Shown here: piece after piece, positions 1 to 6,957 of the stretch
Position numbering within the stretch: position 1 is the stretch's first letter
How the letters are laid out: the number at the start of each line of letters is the position of its first letter
Assembly: GCA_021806765.1 (NCBI GenBank)
Contig: JAJZQR010000132.1
Span: 1 to 13,799 of the forward strand
Direction: 5' to 3'
Length of the DNA: 13,799 nt
From: Chloroflexota bacterium
GTDB taxonomy: Bacteria > Chloroflexota > UBA6077
The notes under the pieces: model-generated
Database searches by the model: none
Seen by the model: only the letters and a program-made list of their open reading frames with translations
What the model was told of the DNA's origin: nothing
Program-made: the position numbers and the translations under genes

Positions 1-139
1 CCACGACCACTCCCCCACCTCGAAAAACTCCCGCCAACCCCAATCCAGCGTGCCCAAGCCCCCTCTCCTGGCAACATCCCCCTACTCTCTCCTCGATCCC
101 CTTCTCCCACCCGCTGCGTAAGCCCCAGGTGTCGAAGCG
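1..139. other. non-coding, pyrimidine-rich upstream region
   Basis: No convincing gene is visible here. The plus strand is strongly C/T-rich with runs of C, and the only open frames are short and lack a ribosome binding site. It probably separates the plus-strand operon from whatever lies to the left. Together with the promoter, operator and leader at 140-365 it forms the 365-base gene-free start of the window. Confidence 0.6.
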
Positions 140-168
140 TTGACAACCCGCCGAGCCCACCCTAGAAT
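140..168 (+). promoter_or_regulatory. sigma70-type promoter of the plus-strand operon
   Basis: A perfect -35 box TTGACA (140-145) is followed after exactly 17 bases by TAGAAT (163-168), one base from the TATAAT consensus. The predicted transcription start is near 175, about 190 bases before the ATG at 366. A matching TTGACA-17-TACGAT arrangement precedes the minus-strand operon at 12303-12331, and both are followed by the same dyad, which supports the call. Confidence 0.7.
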
Positions 169-180
169 GGGGGTGAATTG

Positions 181-208
181 AGGATATAACATTATGCTGT
201 TATGCCCT
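181..208 (+). promoter_or_regulatory. operator-like dyad, copy 1
   Basis: This AT-rich 28-base site stands out from GC-rich surroundings. Its core is ATAACA-TTATGC-TGTTAT, a perfect 6-bp inverted repeat around a 6-base centre, flanked by AGGAT on the left and CCT on the right. It starts 12 bases after the -10 box and so covers about +6 to +33, a usual position for a repressor that blocks initiation or clearance. It matches 22 of 28 bases of the site at 12265-12292. The binding protein is unknown; LacI- or GntR-type regulators are plausible by analogy only. Confidence 0.6.
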
Positions 209-225
209 ACTCGCAGGTTTGGGTA

Positions 226-259
226 GACCGCTTTCGCCGGTCGCGTTTCCTCCGACCGG
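226..259 (+). other. leader hairpins with a shared arm
   Basis: In the predicted 5' leader of the first operon, CCGGTCG (237-243) can pair with CGACCGG (253-259) around a 9-base loop. The inner CGGTC (238-242) could instead pair with the earlier GACCG at 226-230. The two stems exclude each other, as in an attenuator, but they are short, there is no terminator U-run, and they may be chance. Confidence 0.25.
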
Positions 260-365
260 GAGAGGGTAGCCAGACACCCCACCCGACATCGACCATAGCC
301 ACCCGCTTGGACGCCCTAACGGCCATACAGACAGCCATCGTGGCTGCAGCCCAGGGAGGACACGG

Positions 366-1433
366 ATGGACCCTATTCGCTACGGTATCATCGGAGTCGG
401 CGCCGTAACCCTGCGGGCTCACCTTCCCGCCCTCAACATGATGGACGACGTCGAGGTCGTCGCCCTCTGCAACCCATCCAGGGCCAAAGCAGAGCAGGGC
501 GCGGCCCTCTGCCGCCGCAGGCCCGACCTGCTGGAGGACTACCGGGAGCTTCTGGCCCGGTCCGACATCGACGCCGTCGTCATCGCCAGCCCCAACCATA
601 CTCATCGAGAGATCACCCTGGCCGCCCTCGCCGCAGGGAAGCAGGTCCTCTGCGAGAAGCCGATGGCCACCACCGAGGAGGACTGCAGGGCCGTGCACGC
701 GGCGGCCCGCGAATCCAGTACGGTCCTCCAGTACGGGATGGAGTTGCGCTACTCCGACTTCTACCGGAAGATGGCCGATATCGTCCACAGCGGCCAGATC
801 GGGCAACTCCGGATGCTGTTCTGCAAGGAGTTCCGCTGGCCGATGCTCTCCGGGTCCGGGGGATGGCGCATCGATCCGGGCCGCTCCGGAGGCGCCCTGT
901 TGGAGAAGAACTGCCACCACTTCGACCTGTTCAACTGGTTCGCCGACTCCCAACCCCTACGGGTCACGGCCATGGGCGGGAACGACGTGAACCCGGACGG
1001 GCAGATCGACAACGCCTGGGTGGTGGTGGAGTACGCCAATGGGGTTCGCGCCTGCCTGGCCCTCTGCCTCTTCTCTCCCTACGGCAACGACCTGGAGGTC
1101 AGCGCCATCGGGGATCGGGGCAAGGTGGAGTCCTTCGCCTTCGACCAGATCTTACGACAGTGGGGTGCCGACAGGCCGGACAACACCGAATACCACGTGG
1201 CCTTCGATCCCCTCTTCGGCGACATCCGGCAGGAGATGCGGGAGAAGGAGCGCTCCATTCTGTGGGAGCGCAGCATGATCTATCGAGAGCATCGAGCCTT
1301 CATCGAGTCCATCCAAACCGGCAAGCAGCCCGTTGCCAGCGTCGATGCGGCCCTCCAGAGCGCCCTGGTGCCCCTGGCAGCCCAGAGGGCCATGGAGACG
1401 GGCGAGGTGGTCCAACTCAGTCAAGGTAGGTGA
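366..1433 (+). CDS. Gfo/Idh/MocA-family NAD(P)-dependent oxidoreductase
   Basis: The 355-residue product is predicted to be a cytoplasmic dehydrogenase oxidising or reducing a sugar, polyol or sugar acid. The N-terminal Rossmann fold begins with the dinucleotide motif GIIGVGAV (7-14). The family's EKP motif is at 97-99 with the active-site Lys98. The C-terminal alpha/beta domain has GGALLEKNCHHFD (175-187), where His184 and Asp187 sit at the usual catalytic histidine and acid positions. Length is normal for the family. The ATG at 366 is preceded by GGGAGGA (354-360) at 5-base spacing. It is the first gene of an operon, 4 bases before the permease, downstream of the promoter at 140-168 and dyad at 181-208. 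A paralogue of similar architecture lies at 12425-13540. The family is very broad, so the substrate is not predictable. Confidence 0.93.
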   Translation: MDPIRYGIIGVGAVTLRAHLPALNMMDDVEVVALCNPSRAKAEQGAALCRRRPDLLEDYRELLARSDIDAVVIASPNHTHREITLAALAAGKQVLCEKPMATTEEDCRAVHAAARESSTVLQYGMELRYSDFYRKMADIVHSGQIGQLRMLFCKEFRWPMLSGSGGWRIDPGRSGGALLEKNCHHFDLFNWFADSQPLRVTAMGGNDVNPDGQIDNAWVVVEYANGVRACLALCLFSPYGNDLEVSAIGDRGKVESFAFDQILRQWGADRPDNTEYHVAFDPLFGDIRQEMREKERSILWERSMIYREHRAFIESIQTGKQPVASVDAALQSALVPLAAQRAMETGEVVQLSQGR

Positions 1434-1437
1434 TAGC

Positions 1438-2262
1438 ATGGCGGTAGCATCGAGCCGAGTCCCCCGGGCCAAGAGGAAGCGGCAGGAAGAGGGCTTTCTC
1501 CCTTCCCACAAACGGGCCATCATCAGTGTTGCTTCCCTGCTCACCCTCTTCGCCGTATACGCCGTGGTGAGCAACTCCGGTCGGATCAACCCCACTCTCT
1601 TTCCGCCTCCCCAGGCAGTTGTTTCGGCTGCCGTCACCCTCTGGACCGAGGAGAACCTGCCCCTGGACATCCTGACCAGCCTGATGCGGGTGCTCAGCGG
1701 CTACACCATCGGGGTCACCGTGGCCATCTTCCTGGGGGCTCTCATGGGATGGTTCTGGCTCGCGGACGCCATCTTCGACCCCATAGTGGAGCTGATCCGT
1801 CCCGTCCCGCCCCTGGCCTACATCCCGTTGATGATCCTCTGGTTTGGGATCGACGAGACCCCGAAGATCCTGGTGATAACCCTGGGCGCCTTCGTCAGCT
1901 GCATCATCAACGTCGTCGCCGGCGTCAGGAACACCCCCCTGGTCTACATCGAGGCGGCCCGAACCATGGGGGCCAAGGACAGGCACCTCTTCTTCACCAT
2001 CGCCCTGCCGGCGGCCCTACCCTACATCCTCACCGGCATGCGGGTGGCCCTCGCCACCAGTTGGGCCATCCTGGTGGCCTCCGAGTTGATCGCCGCCCAG
2101 CGAGGCCTCGGTTTCATGATGACCAACGCCCGCCGCTTCGTGCGGACCGACTCCATCATCGTCGGCATCATCTGCATCGGCCTCCTGGCCTTCGTCATGG
2201 ATCGCGCCATTCGCTACCTCAACCAGCGCATGACCGGCTGGATGGAACGCCGGGAGGGATGA
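1438..2262 (+). CDS. ABC transporter permease, NitT/TauT (SsuC/TauC) type
   Basis: This 274-residue inner-membrane protein is the channel subunit of an importer. After a basic N-terminus (residues 7-15 rich in Lys/Arg) there are about six hydrophobic helices. RPVPPLAYIPLMILWFGI (121-138) is typical of the nitrate/sulfonate/taurine permease family. The cytoplasmic EAA loop is intact: EAARTMGA (172-179) followed by Leu190-Pro191, the ATPase docking site. The ATG at 1438 is chosen because the same frame runs further upstream inside the dehydrogenase gene without family-like sequence; the ribosome site is weak (AAGG near 1424), which suggests translational coupling to the preceding stop at 1431. 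The ATPase gene follows after 6 bases. The general class is secure; the substrate is unknown. Confidence 0.93.
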   Translation: MAVASSRVPRAKRKRQEEGFLPSHKRAIISVASLLTLFAVYAVVSNSGRINPTLFPPPQAVVSAAVTLWTEENLPLDILTSLMRVLSGYTIGVTVAIFLGALMGWFWLADAIFDPIVELIRPVPPLAYIPLMILWFGIDETPKILVITLGAFVSCIINVVAGVRNTPLVYIEAARTMGAKDRHLFFTIALPAALPYILTGMRVALATSWAILVASELIAAQRGLGFMMTNARRFVRTDSIIVGIICIGLLAFVMDRAIRYLNQRMTGWMERREG

Positions 2263-2268
2263 GAAGAG

Positions 2269-3081
2269 ATGTCTACCGATAGCGCTCTGGCCAAGATCGA
2301 GTGCCAGCACATATCCCACATCTTCGAGACGGGCGATGACCAGGGCACCGTGGCCCTGCAGGACATCTCGCTGCAGGTGCAAGACTGCGAGTTTCTCTGC
2401 CTGCTGGGCCCCAGCGGCTGCGGCAAGACCACCATGCTCCGGATCATCGCCGGGCTGGTGGACCCGACGGAGGGGATGGTGCTGCTGGATGGCCAGCCCA
2501 GCATGGGGCCCGACGCCAACAAGGGGATGGTATTCCAGCGGGATGCCACCTTCCCGTGGCTAACCGTCGAGCAGAACGTGGAATACGGCCTCAAGCTCCA
2601 CGGATACAGCCGAACCGAGCGGCAGTTCATCATCCGGAAGTACATCCAGCTGGTGGGACTCACCGGCTTCGAGAAGGCCTACCCCAAGGAGCTTTCCGGT
2701 GGCATGAGGAAACGGGTCGACATCGCCCGCACCTATGCCTACAACCCCAAGGTGCTGCTGATGGACGAGCCCTTCGGCTCCCTGGACCTCTTCACCAAGA
2801 CCCGGATGCAGGCGGAACTGCTGGATCTGTGGAGCCAGGAGCGCAAGACCGTCGTCTTCGTCACCCACGACCTGGACGAGGCGATCTTCCTGGCCGATCG
2901 GGTAGCGGTGATGAGCAAGAGGCCCGGGCGGATACGGGAGATGTTCGAGATCCCGCTGCCGCGCCCCCGCAACGTCGACATGAAGGTCTCCGAGGAGTTC
3001 GGCGCCATTCGGCGGCAACTCTGGGAGCAATTCGAGGAGGAGTTCGGGGTGATGCAGGCGACCGGGGAGGTTGGGCGCTAA
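2269..3081 (+). CDS. ABC transporter ATP-binding protein, NitT/TauT type
   Basis: This 270-residue cytoplasmic ATPase powers the importer. It has all core motifs: Walker A GPSGCGKT (47-54), Q-loop Gln90, signature LSGGMRKR (142-149; Met instead of the commoner Gln after SGG, which is frequent in this subfamily), Walker B VLLMDEP (162-168) with catalytic Glu167, D-loop SLD and switch His200. The length fits SsuB/TauB-like proteins. It lacks the roughly 100-residue C-terminal regulatory domain of MalK-type sugar ATPases, so it is probably not the missing ATPase of the CUT1 system at 8592-11908, though sharing cannot be excluded. GGAGGG (2253-2258) overlaps the end of the permease gene and serves as ribosome site. 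Confidence 0.95.
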   Translation: MSTDSALAKIECQHISHIFETGDDQGTVALQDISLQVQDCEFLCLLGPSGCGKTTMLRIIAGLVDPTEGMVLLDGQPSMGPDANKGMVFQRDATFPWLTVEQNVEYGLKLHGYSRTERQFIIRKYIQLVGLTGFEKAYPKELSGGMRKRVDIARTYAYNPKVLLMDEPFGSLDLFTKTRMQAELLDLWSQERKTVVFVTHDLDEAIFLADRVAVMSKRPGRIREMFEIPLPRPRNVDMKVSEEFGAIRRQLWEQFEEEFGVMQATGEVGR

Positions 3082-3200
3082 GACAGGCAAGAACGCACCA
3101 AGGAGGTGGATCAGACAGCTAGCACACCGACGCCTGGGAATTCTCAACCGACCTTGTGGATCTTACTGGACTTGCTCTATCCGACGAGTAGTCAAAGACA

Positions 3201-3206
3201 AAGGAG
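3201..3206 (+). promoter_or_regulatory. ribosome binding site deciding the start at 3214
   Basis: AAGGAG lies 7 bases before ATG 3214. The frame is also open from a GTG at 3106, but only the ATG start puts a lipoprotein signal peptide at the N-terminus. Confidence 0.75.
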
Positions 3207-3213
3207 TTTCGGC

Positions 3214-4365
3214 ATGAGAAGCACTGTCTACAGGCGACCTTTCCTGTTGGTACTGGCCCTGCTGCTGGCGGTGGGATTGGTGGCGGCCTGCAGCAGCTCC
3301 GCCCCCGCACCGGCCCCCACGGCAAAACCCGCCGCTCCGGCCGCCGCGCCTACGAGCGCCCCCGCGGCGCCCGCGCAGGCAGCCCAACCCACCGCCGCTG
3401 CCCCCGCTCAGTTGACCAAGGTGCGGGTTGGCTGGGCCGTCGCTCCCCACATGGCACTGGAGGGCGTGGCCCTGGCGAAAGGATGGTTCAAGGAAGCCGG
3501 CCTGGACGTGGAACTGACCGCCTTCGACACCGGTGCGCCCCTCTTCGAGGCGATGGCCGCCGGCAAGCTGGACATGGGTATCACCGGCAGCACCCCCACC
3601 ATCAGCGTGTCTGCTGCTCAGGCCCCGGCCATCTACTTCGTGGGCTCCCACGGCGAGTCCACCGGAGTGTTCACCATCGTCTCCCGCAAGAACATCAACT
3701 CCCCGGCCGACGTGAAGGGCAAGACCGGGATCACCGCCAAAGGCTCCGTGAACCACTACTTCCTGGACCTGATGCTGGACAAGTACGGTCTGACGGAGAA
3801 GGATCTCACACTGATCCACATGGATATGGCGGACGCCGTGACGGCCTTCGTGGCCAACCAGGGCGACTTCGCCTCCATCGGCACCGCCTTCTGGCCCCAG
3901 ATCCTCTCCAAGGCCCAGGACTCCAAGATCCTGTTCACGGGCAATGACCTGTCCGCCTCGACCGGAAAGCAGATGAACGTCAGGATCTTCGAGGTTACCA
4001 CGGCCAGCAAGGATTTCGCCGACAAGAACCCCGACGCAGTGACCAAGTTCGTGGACGTGCTGTACAACAAGACCCACAGGTATTTCAACGACCCCGCCAC
4101 CAAGGCCCAGGCTCGGCAGGATCTGGCCAACTGGCTGAAGACCACCGTCAACTTCAACCAGTCGGTGGATGATCTGTCCAAGATGCTCGACCCGGTGAAG
4201 TACTACACGGCGGCGGAGCAGGTGAAGCTGTTCGAGGATGGCACCTTCAAGGCCAGCATGGAGGCTCAGGCCAAGTTCCTCACGGACAACAACCAGTTGA
4301 AGAAGACGATCCCCTTCGAGTCCTGGGCCAACCCCAAGTTCGTCCAGGCAGCGGCCAAGAAGTAA
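3214..4365 (+). CDS. NitT/TauT-type substrate-binding lipoprotein
   Basis: This 383-residue extracytoplasmic receptor would deliver substrate to the permease at 1438 and ATPase at 2269. The signal peptide has basic residues (Arg7, Arg8), a hydrophobic stretch (10-24) and the lipobox LVAAC with lipidated Cys26. RRPFLL (7-12) partly resembles a Tat motif, but the long hydrophobic core fits Sec better. An Ala/Pro-rich linker (about 27-66) tethers the binding domain. The mature part resembles NMT1/SsuA-like proteins: VGWAVAPHMALEGVALAKGW near the start, followed by a Gly/Ser-rich LDMGITGSTPT segment expected to line the ligand cleft. It is separated from the ATPase gene by 132 bases with its own strong ribosome site, allowing higher expression. 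The ligand is unknown; such proteins bind sulfonates, nitrate, thiamine precursors and other small polar compounds. Confidence 0.9.
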   Translation: MRSTVYRRPFLLVLALLLAVGLVAACSSSAPAPAPTAKPAAPAAAPTSAPAAPAQAAQPTAAAPAQLTKVRVGWAVAPHMALEGVALAKGWFKEAGLDVELTAFDTGAPLFEAMAAGKLDMGITGSTPTISVSAAQAPAIYFVGSHGESTGVFTIVSRKNINSPADVKGKTGITAKGSVNHYFLDLMLDKYGLTEKDLTLIHMDMADAVTAFVANQGDFASIGTAFWPQILSKAQDSKILFTGNDLSASTGKQMNVRIFEVTTASKDFADKNPDAVTKFVDVLYNKTHRYFNDPATKAQARQDLANWLKTTVNFNQSVDDLSKMLDPVKYYTAAEQVKLFEDGTFKASMEAQAKFLTDNNQLKKTIPFESWANPKFVQAAAKK

Positions 4366-4388
4366 TCCAGCTAACGCGACCCCGTGCA

Positions 4389-4424
4389 GGGGCGAAGCAT
4401 TCGCCGCGGCGAATGCTTCGCCCC
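4389..4424. repeat. perfect 36-bp palindrome, copy A
   Basis: The arms begin GGGGCGAAGCATTCGCC and the sequence is identical to its own reverse complement over all 36 bases. It sits between the binding-protein stop (4365) and the ribosome site of the ThDP enzyme (4436). In RNA it would form a very stable hairpin, but no U-run follows, so it is not a standard rho-independent terminator. It differs from the copy at 6101-6136 at three positions, two of which form a compensatory pair. It looks like a dispersed REP-like element that could act as processing, stabilising or partial stop signal. Confidence 0.85.
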
Positions 4425-4435
4425 TACCGTACGAC

Positions 4436-4442
4436 AAGGAGG
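4436..4442 (+). promoter_or_regulatory. ribosome binding site deciding the start at 4447
   Basis: AAGGAGG stands 4 bases before ATG 4447. The open frame extends back to 4384, but that part runs through the palindrome at 4389-4424 and is unlikely to be translated. Confidence 0.75.
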
Positions 4443-4446
4443 TTCT

Positions 4447-6090
4447 ATGATCGGCGCCGACCTAGTCGCTCAAACCCTGAAGGCCCACGGGGTCACCTTT
4501 CTGTCCGCGCTGGTGGGCAACGGGATAAACCCCGTCTTGCACTCGGCCCGGCAAGCAGGGCTCAGGGTAATCGATACCCGCAACGAGCAGACCGCCTCCT
4601 ACATGGCAGAGGTTTATGGACGCTTCACCGGACGGGTGGGCGTCTGCGGGGTGAGCGCCTCCGTGGGCCACACCAACGCCCTCACCGGCTTGCTCAACGC
4701 CCGCTTCGACGGGGCCCCTGTGCTCCTCATCTCCGGTTCCGCCGAGCACGCCCTCAGCGACCGAGGGAAGTTCCAGGACTTCGATCAGGTCGCCACTGCG
4801 GCCGCCATATGCAAGTACGCCCGGCTGGTGGATCGGCCGGAGAAGATCCCTTTCTATCTCCACGAAGCCCTGGCCCACGCCACAAGCGGCCGGCCGGGCC
4901 CCGTGCACCTGACCATCCCCCAGGATATCCTGGAAGCCGAGGTTTCAGGCTTCCCCGCGGCCTCCCTCGGGTCCACCGACTGCGGGATCGTACAGCCCAA
5001 CTGCCTCGGGAACCCCCGGTTGGTGGAGGAGGCGGCTGCCGCTATCGCCGGGGCCGAGCGTCCCCTCCTGATCGCCGGTAGCGGTGTCTACTACGCCCAT
5101 GGGGAGGAGGTCCTTGCTCGCTTCGCGGCGCTGACCCAGATGCCCGTGATGGTCCCCATCTGGGATCGGGGCTCGATTCCCAACCGGATACCCCAGTTCA
5201 TCGGGGTGATCGGCGCCGCTTCGGGCAGCTCCGACCTGTTGGCCGAAGCGGACCTGATCCTGCTGGCAGGCGCCCGGGTGGACTATCGCCTCGGCTACCT
5301 CCAGCCCCCCGCCGTCCGGCCCGATGCCCGGGTGATCCGCATCGACGTGGACCCCCTGGAGTTGCGGCAGGGGATCGATCCCCACATCGCCCTGCAGGGC
5401 GATCCCCGATCGGTGCTGGAGCAGCTTTCGGCGCAGTTGAGTGGCGCAGCCGCGCCGGCCCACGCCCTCTGGCTGGAGGAAGCCCATCGCCGGGACCGGG
5501 CCTTTCGGGAGCGCTGGCGGCCGGGGGCGTATCAGGCCAACGGGAAGGCGACGGGCTGGCACGTGGTGGAGGCACTCCGCCCCTTCGTCCAGGGAGACAC
5601 CGTGCTGGTGACGGACGGCGGCAACATCGGCCAGTGGATGCACATGGCGCTGTGTGACCGCTACCCGGGCGATTGGATGACCTGCGGCGCCAGTGGGGTG
5701 GTGGGCTACGGCCTGGGCGGGGCCATGGCCGCCAGGCTGGCCTACCCCGACCGCCCCGTGATCCTGCTGTCGGGGGACGGTTCCATCGGCTTCAACCTGG
5801 CCGACCTGGAGAGCGCTACCCGCCACCGGCTGCCCTTCGTGATCGTCGTGGCCGACGACCAGGCGTGGGGGATCACCGCCTCCAATCAGTTGGAGCAGTA
5901 CGGTCGGGAGGAGATGGTGGGCTGCTCTCTTGGCCCCATCCGCTTCGACCTGGCGGCTCAGGCCCTGGGGGCCCACGGGGTGCGGGTCGAGGATCCCCGG
6001 GAGATCGGCCCGGCCATCGAGCGGGGGCTATCGGCCGACCGACCGACCCTCATCCACGTCCCGATCGCCCACGGCGGCCCCGCGGACTGA
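4447..6090 (+). CDS. thiamine-diphosphate-dependent enzyme, acetolactate synthase/decarboxylase-like
   Basis: This 547-residue protein has the three-domain layout of the POX/acetolactate synthase family. The N-terminal pyrimidine-binding domain carries RNEQTASYMAE with the conserved Glu47 that activates the cofactor, then GRPGPVHLTIPQDI (148-161). A central domain spans about 190-335. The C-terminal pyrophosphate-binding domain has GDG (443-445), ending at DDQAWG (470-475) where the usual motif has Asn-Asn or Asn-Asp. Such enzymes decarboxylate 2-oxo acids or make or break C-C bonds next to a carbonyl. It is shorter than IolD-type diketone hydrolases and there are no sulfonate-pathway partners to support a sulfoacetaldehyde acetyltransferase. 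It follows the transporter genes in the same direction and is bracketed by palindromes at 4389-4424 and 6101-6136. The reaction is unknown. Confidence 0.88.
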   Translation: MIGADLVAQTLKAHGVTFLSALVGNGINPVLHSARQAGLRVIDTRNEQTASYMAEVYGRFTGRVGVCGVSASVGHTNALTGLLNARFDGAPVLLISGSAEHALSDRGKFQDFDQVATAAAICKYARLVDRPEKIPFYLHEALAHATSGRPGPVHLTIPQDILEAEVSGFPAASLGSTDCGIVQPNCLGNPRLVEEAAAAIAGAERPLLIAGSGVYYAHGEEVLARFAALTQMPVMVPIWDRGSIPNRIPQFIGVIGAASGSSDLLAEADLILLAGARVDYRLGYLQPPAVRPDARVIRIDVDPLELRQGIDPHIALQGDPRSVLEQLSAQLSGAAAPAHALWLEEAHRRDRAFRERWRPGAYQANGKATGWHVVEALRPFVQGDTVLVTDGGNIGQWMHMALCDRYPGDWMTCGASGVVGYGLGGAMAARLAYPDRPVILLSGDGSIGFNLADLESATRHRLPFVIVVADDQAWGITASNQLEQYGREEMVGCSLGPIRFDLAAQALGAHGVRVEDPREIGPAIERGLSADRPTLIHVPIAHGGPAD

Positions 6091-6100
6091 GAGATCAAGT

Positions 6101-6136
6101 GGGGCGAAGCATTGGCCGCGGCCAAAGCTTCGCCCC
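6101..6136. repeat. near-perfect 36-bp palindrome, copy B, in a convergent gap
   Basis: The arms share GGGGCGAAGCATT with copy A at 4389-4424. Only one of the 18 pairs is mismatched (6111 A opposite 6126 A). Positions 6114 and 6123 are G-C where copy A has C-G, a compensatory swap. It fills most of the 51-base gap between the ThDP gene (stop 6090) and the oppositely oriented epimerase gene (stop 6142). It could serve as a bidirectional transcription end, although no U-run is present. Confidence 0.82.
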
Positions 6137-6141
6137 ACGGA

Positions 6142-6957
6142 TCAGCCCTGCAGCAGCCTCCGGGCGTGCTCGATCGCCTGGGCTGCTGCCTCCTCGGCGG
6201 AGGGCAGCCGAAAGATCTCCATACTGAGGTAGCGGTCGTAGCCTATCGCCTTCAACTGGGAGACCACCGATTTCAGGTCGGTGTGCCCGAGACCCGGCGC
6301 CCGGCGGTTGCTGTCGGCCAGGTGGACGTTCAGCAGCCGCCCCTGGGCTTTAGCGACGGCGGCCTCCAGGGAAGGCTCCTCGATGTTCATGTGGAAGGTG
6401 TCCAGCAGCAGTCCCACGTTGGACCGGTCCGCCTCTGCTACGAACTCCAGGGCCTCGTCCGCGGTGTTGATGTAGTTGGTCTCGTAGCGGTTGAGGGGCT
6501 CGATCCCCAGCTGAACGCCCAGGTGGGCCGCGAAATCGGCGCACTCCTGGATGGCCTCCAGGAACCAGCCCCGCTGACGGCGCCGCAGGTCGGCATCATC
6601 GGCCAGACTGCCGCGGGTCCCGCCGATGTTGACGGAGGTCTGGAAGTAGGCCGCCAGGCGGACCCCCTCCTTGATCCGCTCCACGCAGTTGCGTCGCTTC
6701 TCGGCGTCGGGCTCGGTGAGGAGCCACCCATACCGATAGCTGCCCAGGCCGGGGCCGACGGCGCTGACGGCCAGTCCTCGGGTCCTGACCCCGTCGGCGA
6801 TCCGCTCGAAGCCCACCTCCCGGGGATCCAGCACGAACAGCTCCACGGCGTCGTATCCCAGGGCGACCGCCCGGTCCATCCCTTCAAAGAGATCACCTAC
6901 GAAGAGGAAAGGGGAGAAGGCGCCGGGCTTGTCGGCGACGGATGCGCTGATCTTCAT
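6142..6957 (-). CDS. D-tagatose/D-psicose 3-epimerase-like TIM-barrel protein
   Basis: This 271-residue cytoplasmic protein belongs to the xylose-isomerase-like TIM-barrel (AP endonuclease 2) superfamily. The four expected metal ligands are visible: Glu153 in GIEPLNRYET, Asp186 in LLLDTFHM, His212 in NVHLAD and Glu247 in SMEIF. They follow, with a constant shift of one, the Glu152/Asp185/His211/Glu246 set known from the Pseudomonas cichorii D-tagatose 3-epimerase, and His189 and Arg218 also fit. This favours epimerisation of a free ketose at C3, although IolE/Hyi-like enzymes share the fold. The frame is open far upstream, but the ATG at 6957 overlaps the isomerase stop by 4 bases (ATGA), indicating translational coupling, and gives a family-like N-terminus. 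It is the last gene of the minus-strand block. Confidence 0.88.
   Translation of the reverse strand: MKISASVADKPGAFSPFLFVGDLFEGMDRAVALGYDAVELFVLDPREVGFERIADGVRTRGLAVSAVGPGLGSYRYGWLLTEPDAEKRRNCVERIKEGVRLAAYFQTSVNIGGTRGSLADDADLRRRQRGWFLEAIQECADFAAHLGVQLGIEPLNRYETNYINTADEALEFVAEADRSNVGLLLDTFHMNIEEPSLEAAVAKAQGRLLNVHLADSNRRAPGLGHTDLKSVVSQLKAIGYDRYLSMEIFRLPSAEEAAAQAIEHARRLLQG

Noticed and set aside
202..408. Small open frame in the leader of the first operon, a possible leader peptide
   Set aside because: It starts inside the operator-like dyad, lacks a ribosome site and overlaps the start of the dehydrogenase gene by 43 bases.
4389..4424. Rho-independent terminator between binding protein and ThDP gene
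   Set aside because: The stem is strong but no T-run follows on either strand, and the next gene has no visible promoter of its own, so I annotate it only as a palindromic repeat.
3163..4437. Long minus-strand open frame opposite the NitT/TauT-type binding protein
   Set aside because: It has no ribosome site, no recognisable domain and an unnatural Gly/Val/His-rich composition. It is an antisense shadow of a GC-rich gene with clear lipobox and binding-protein sequence.
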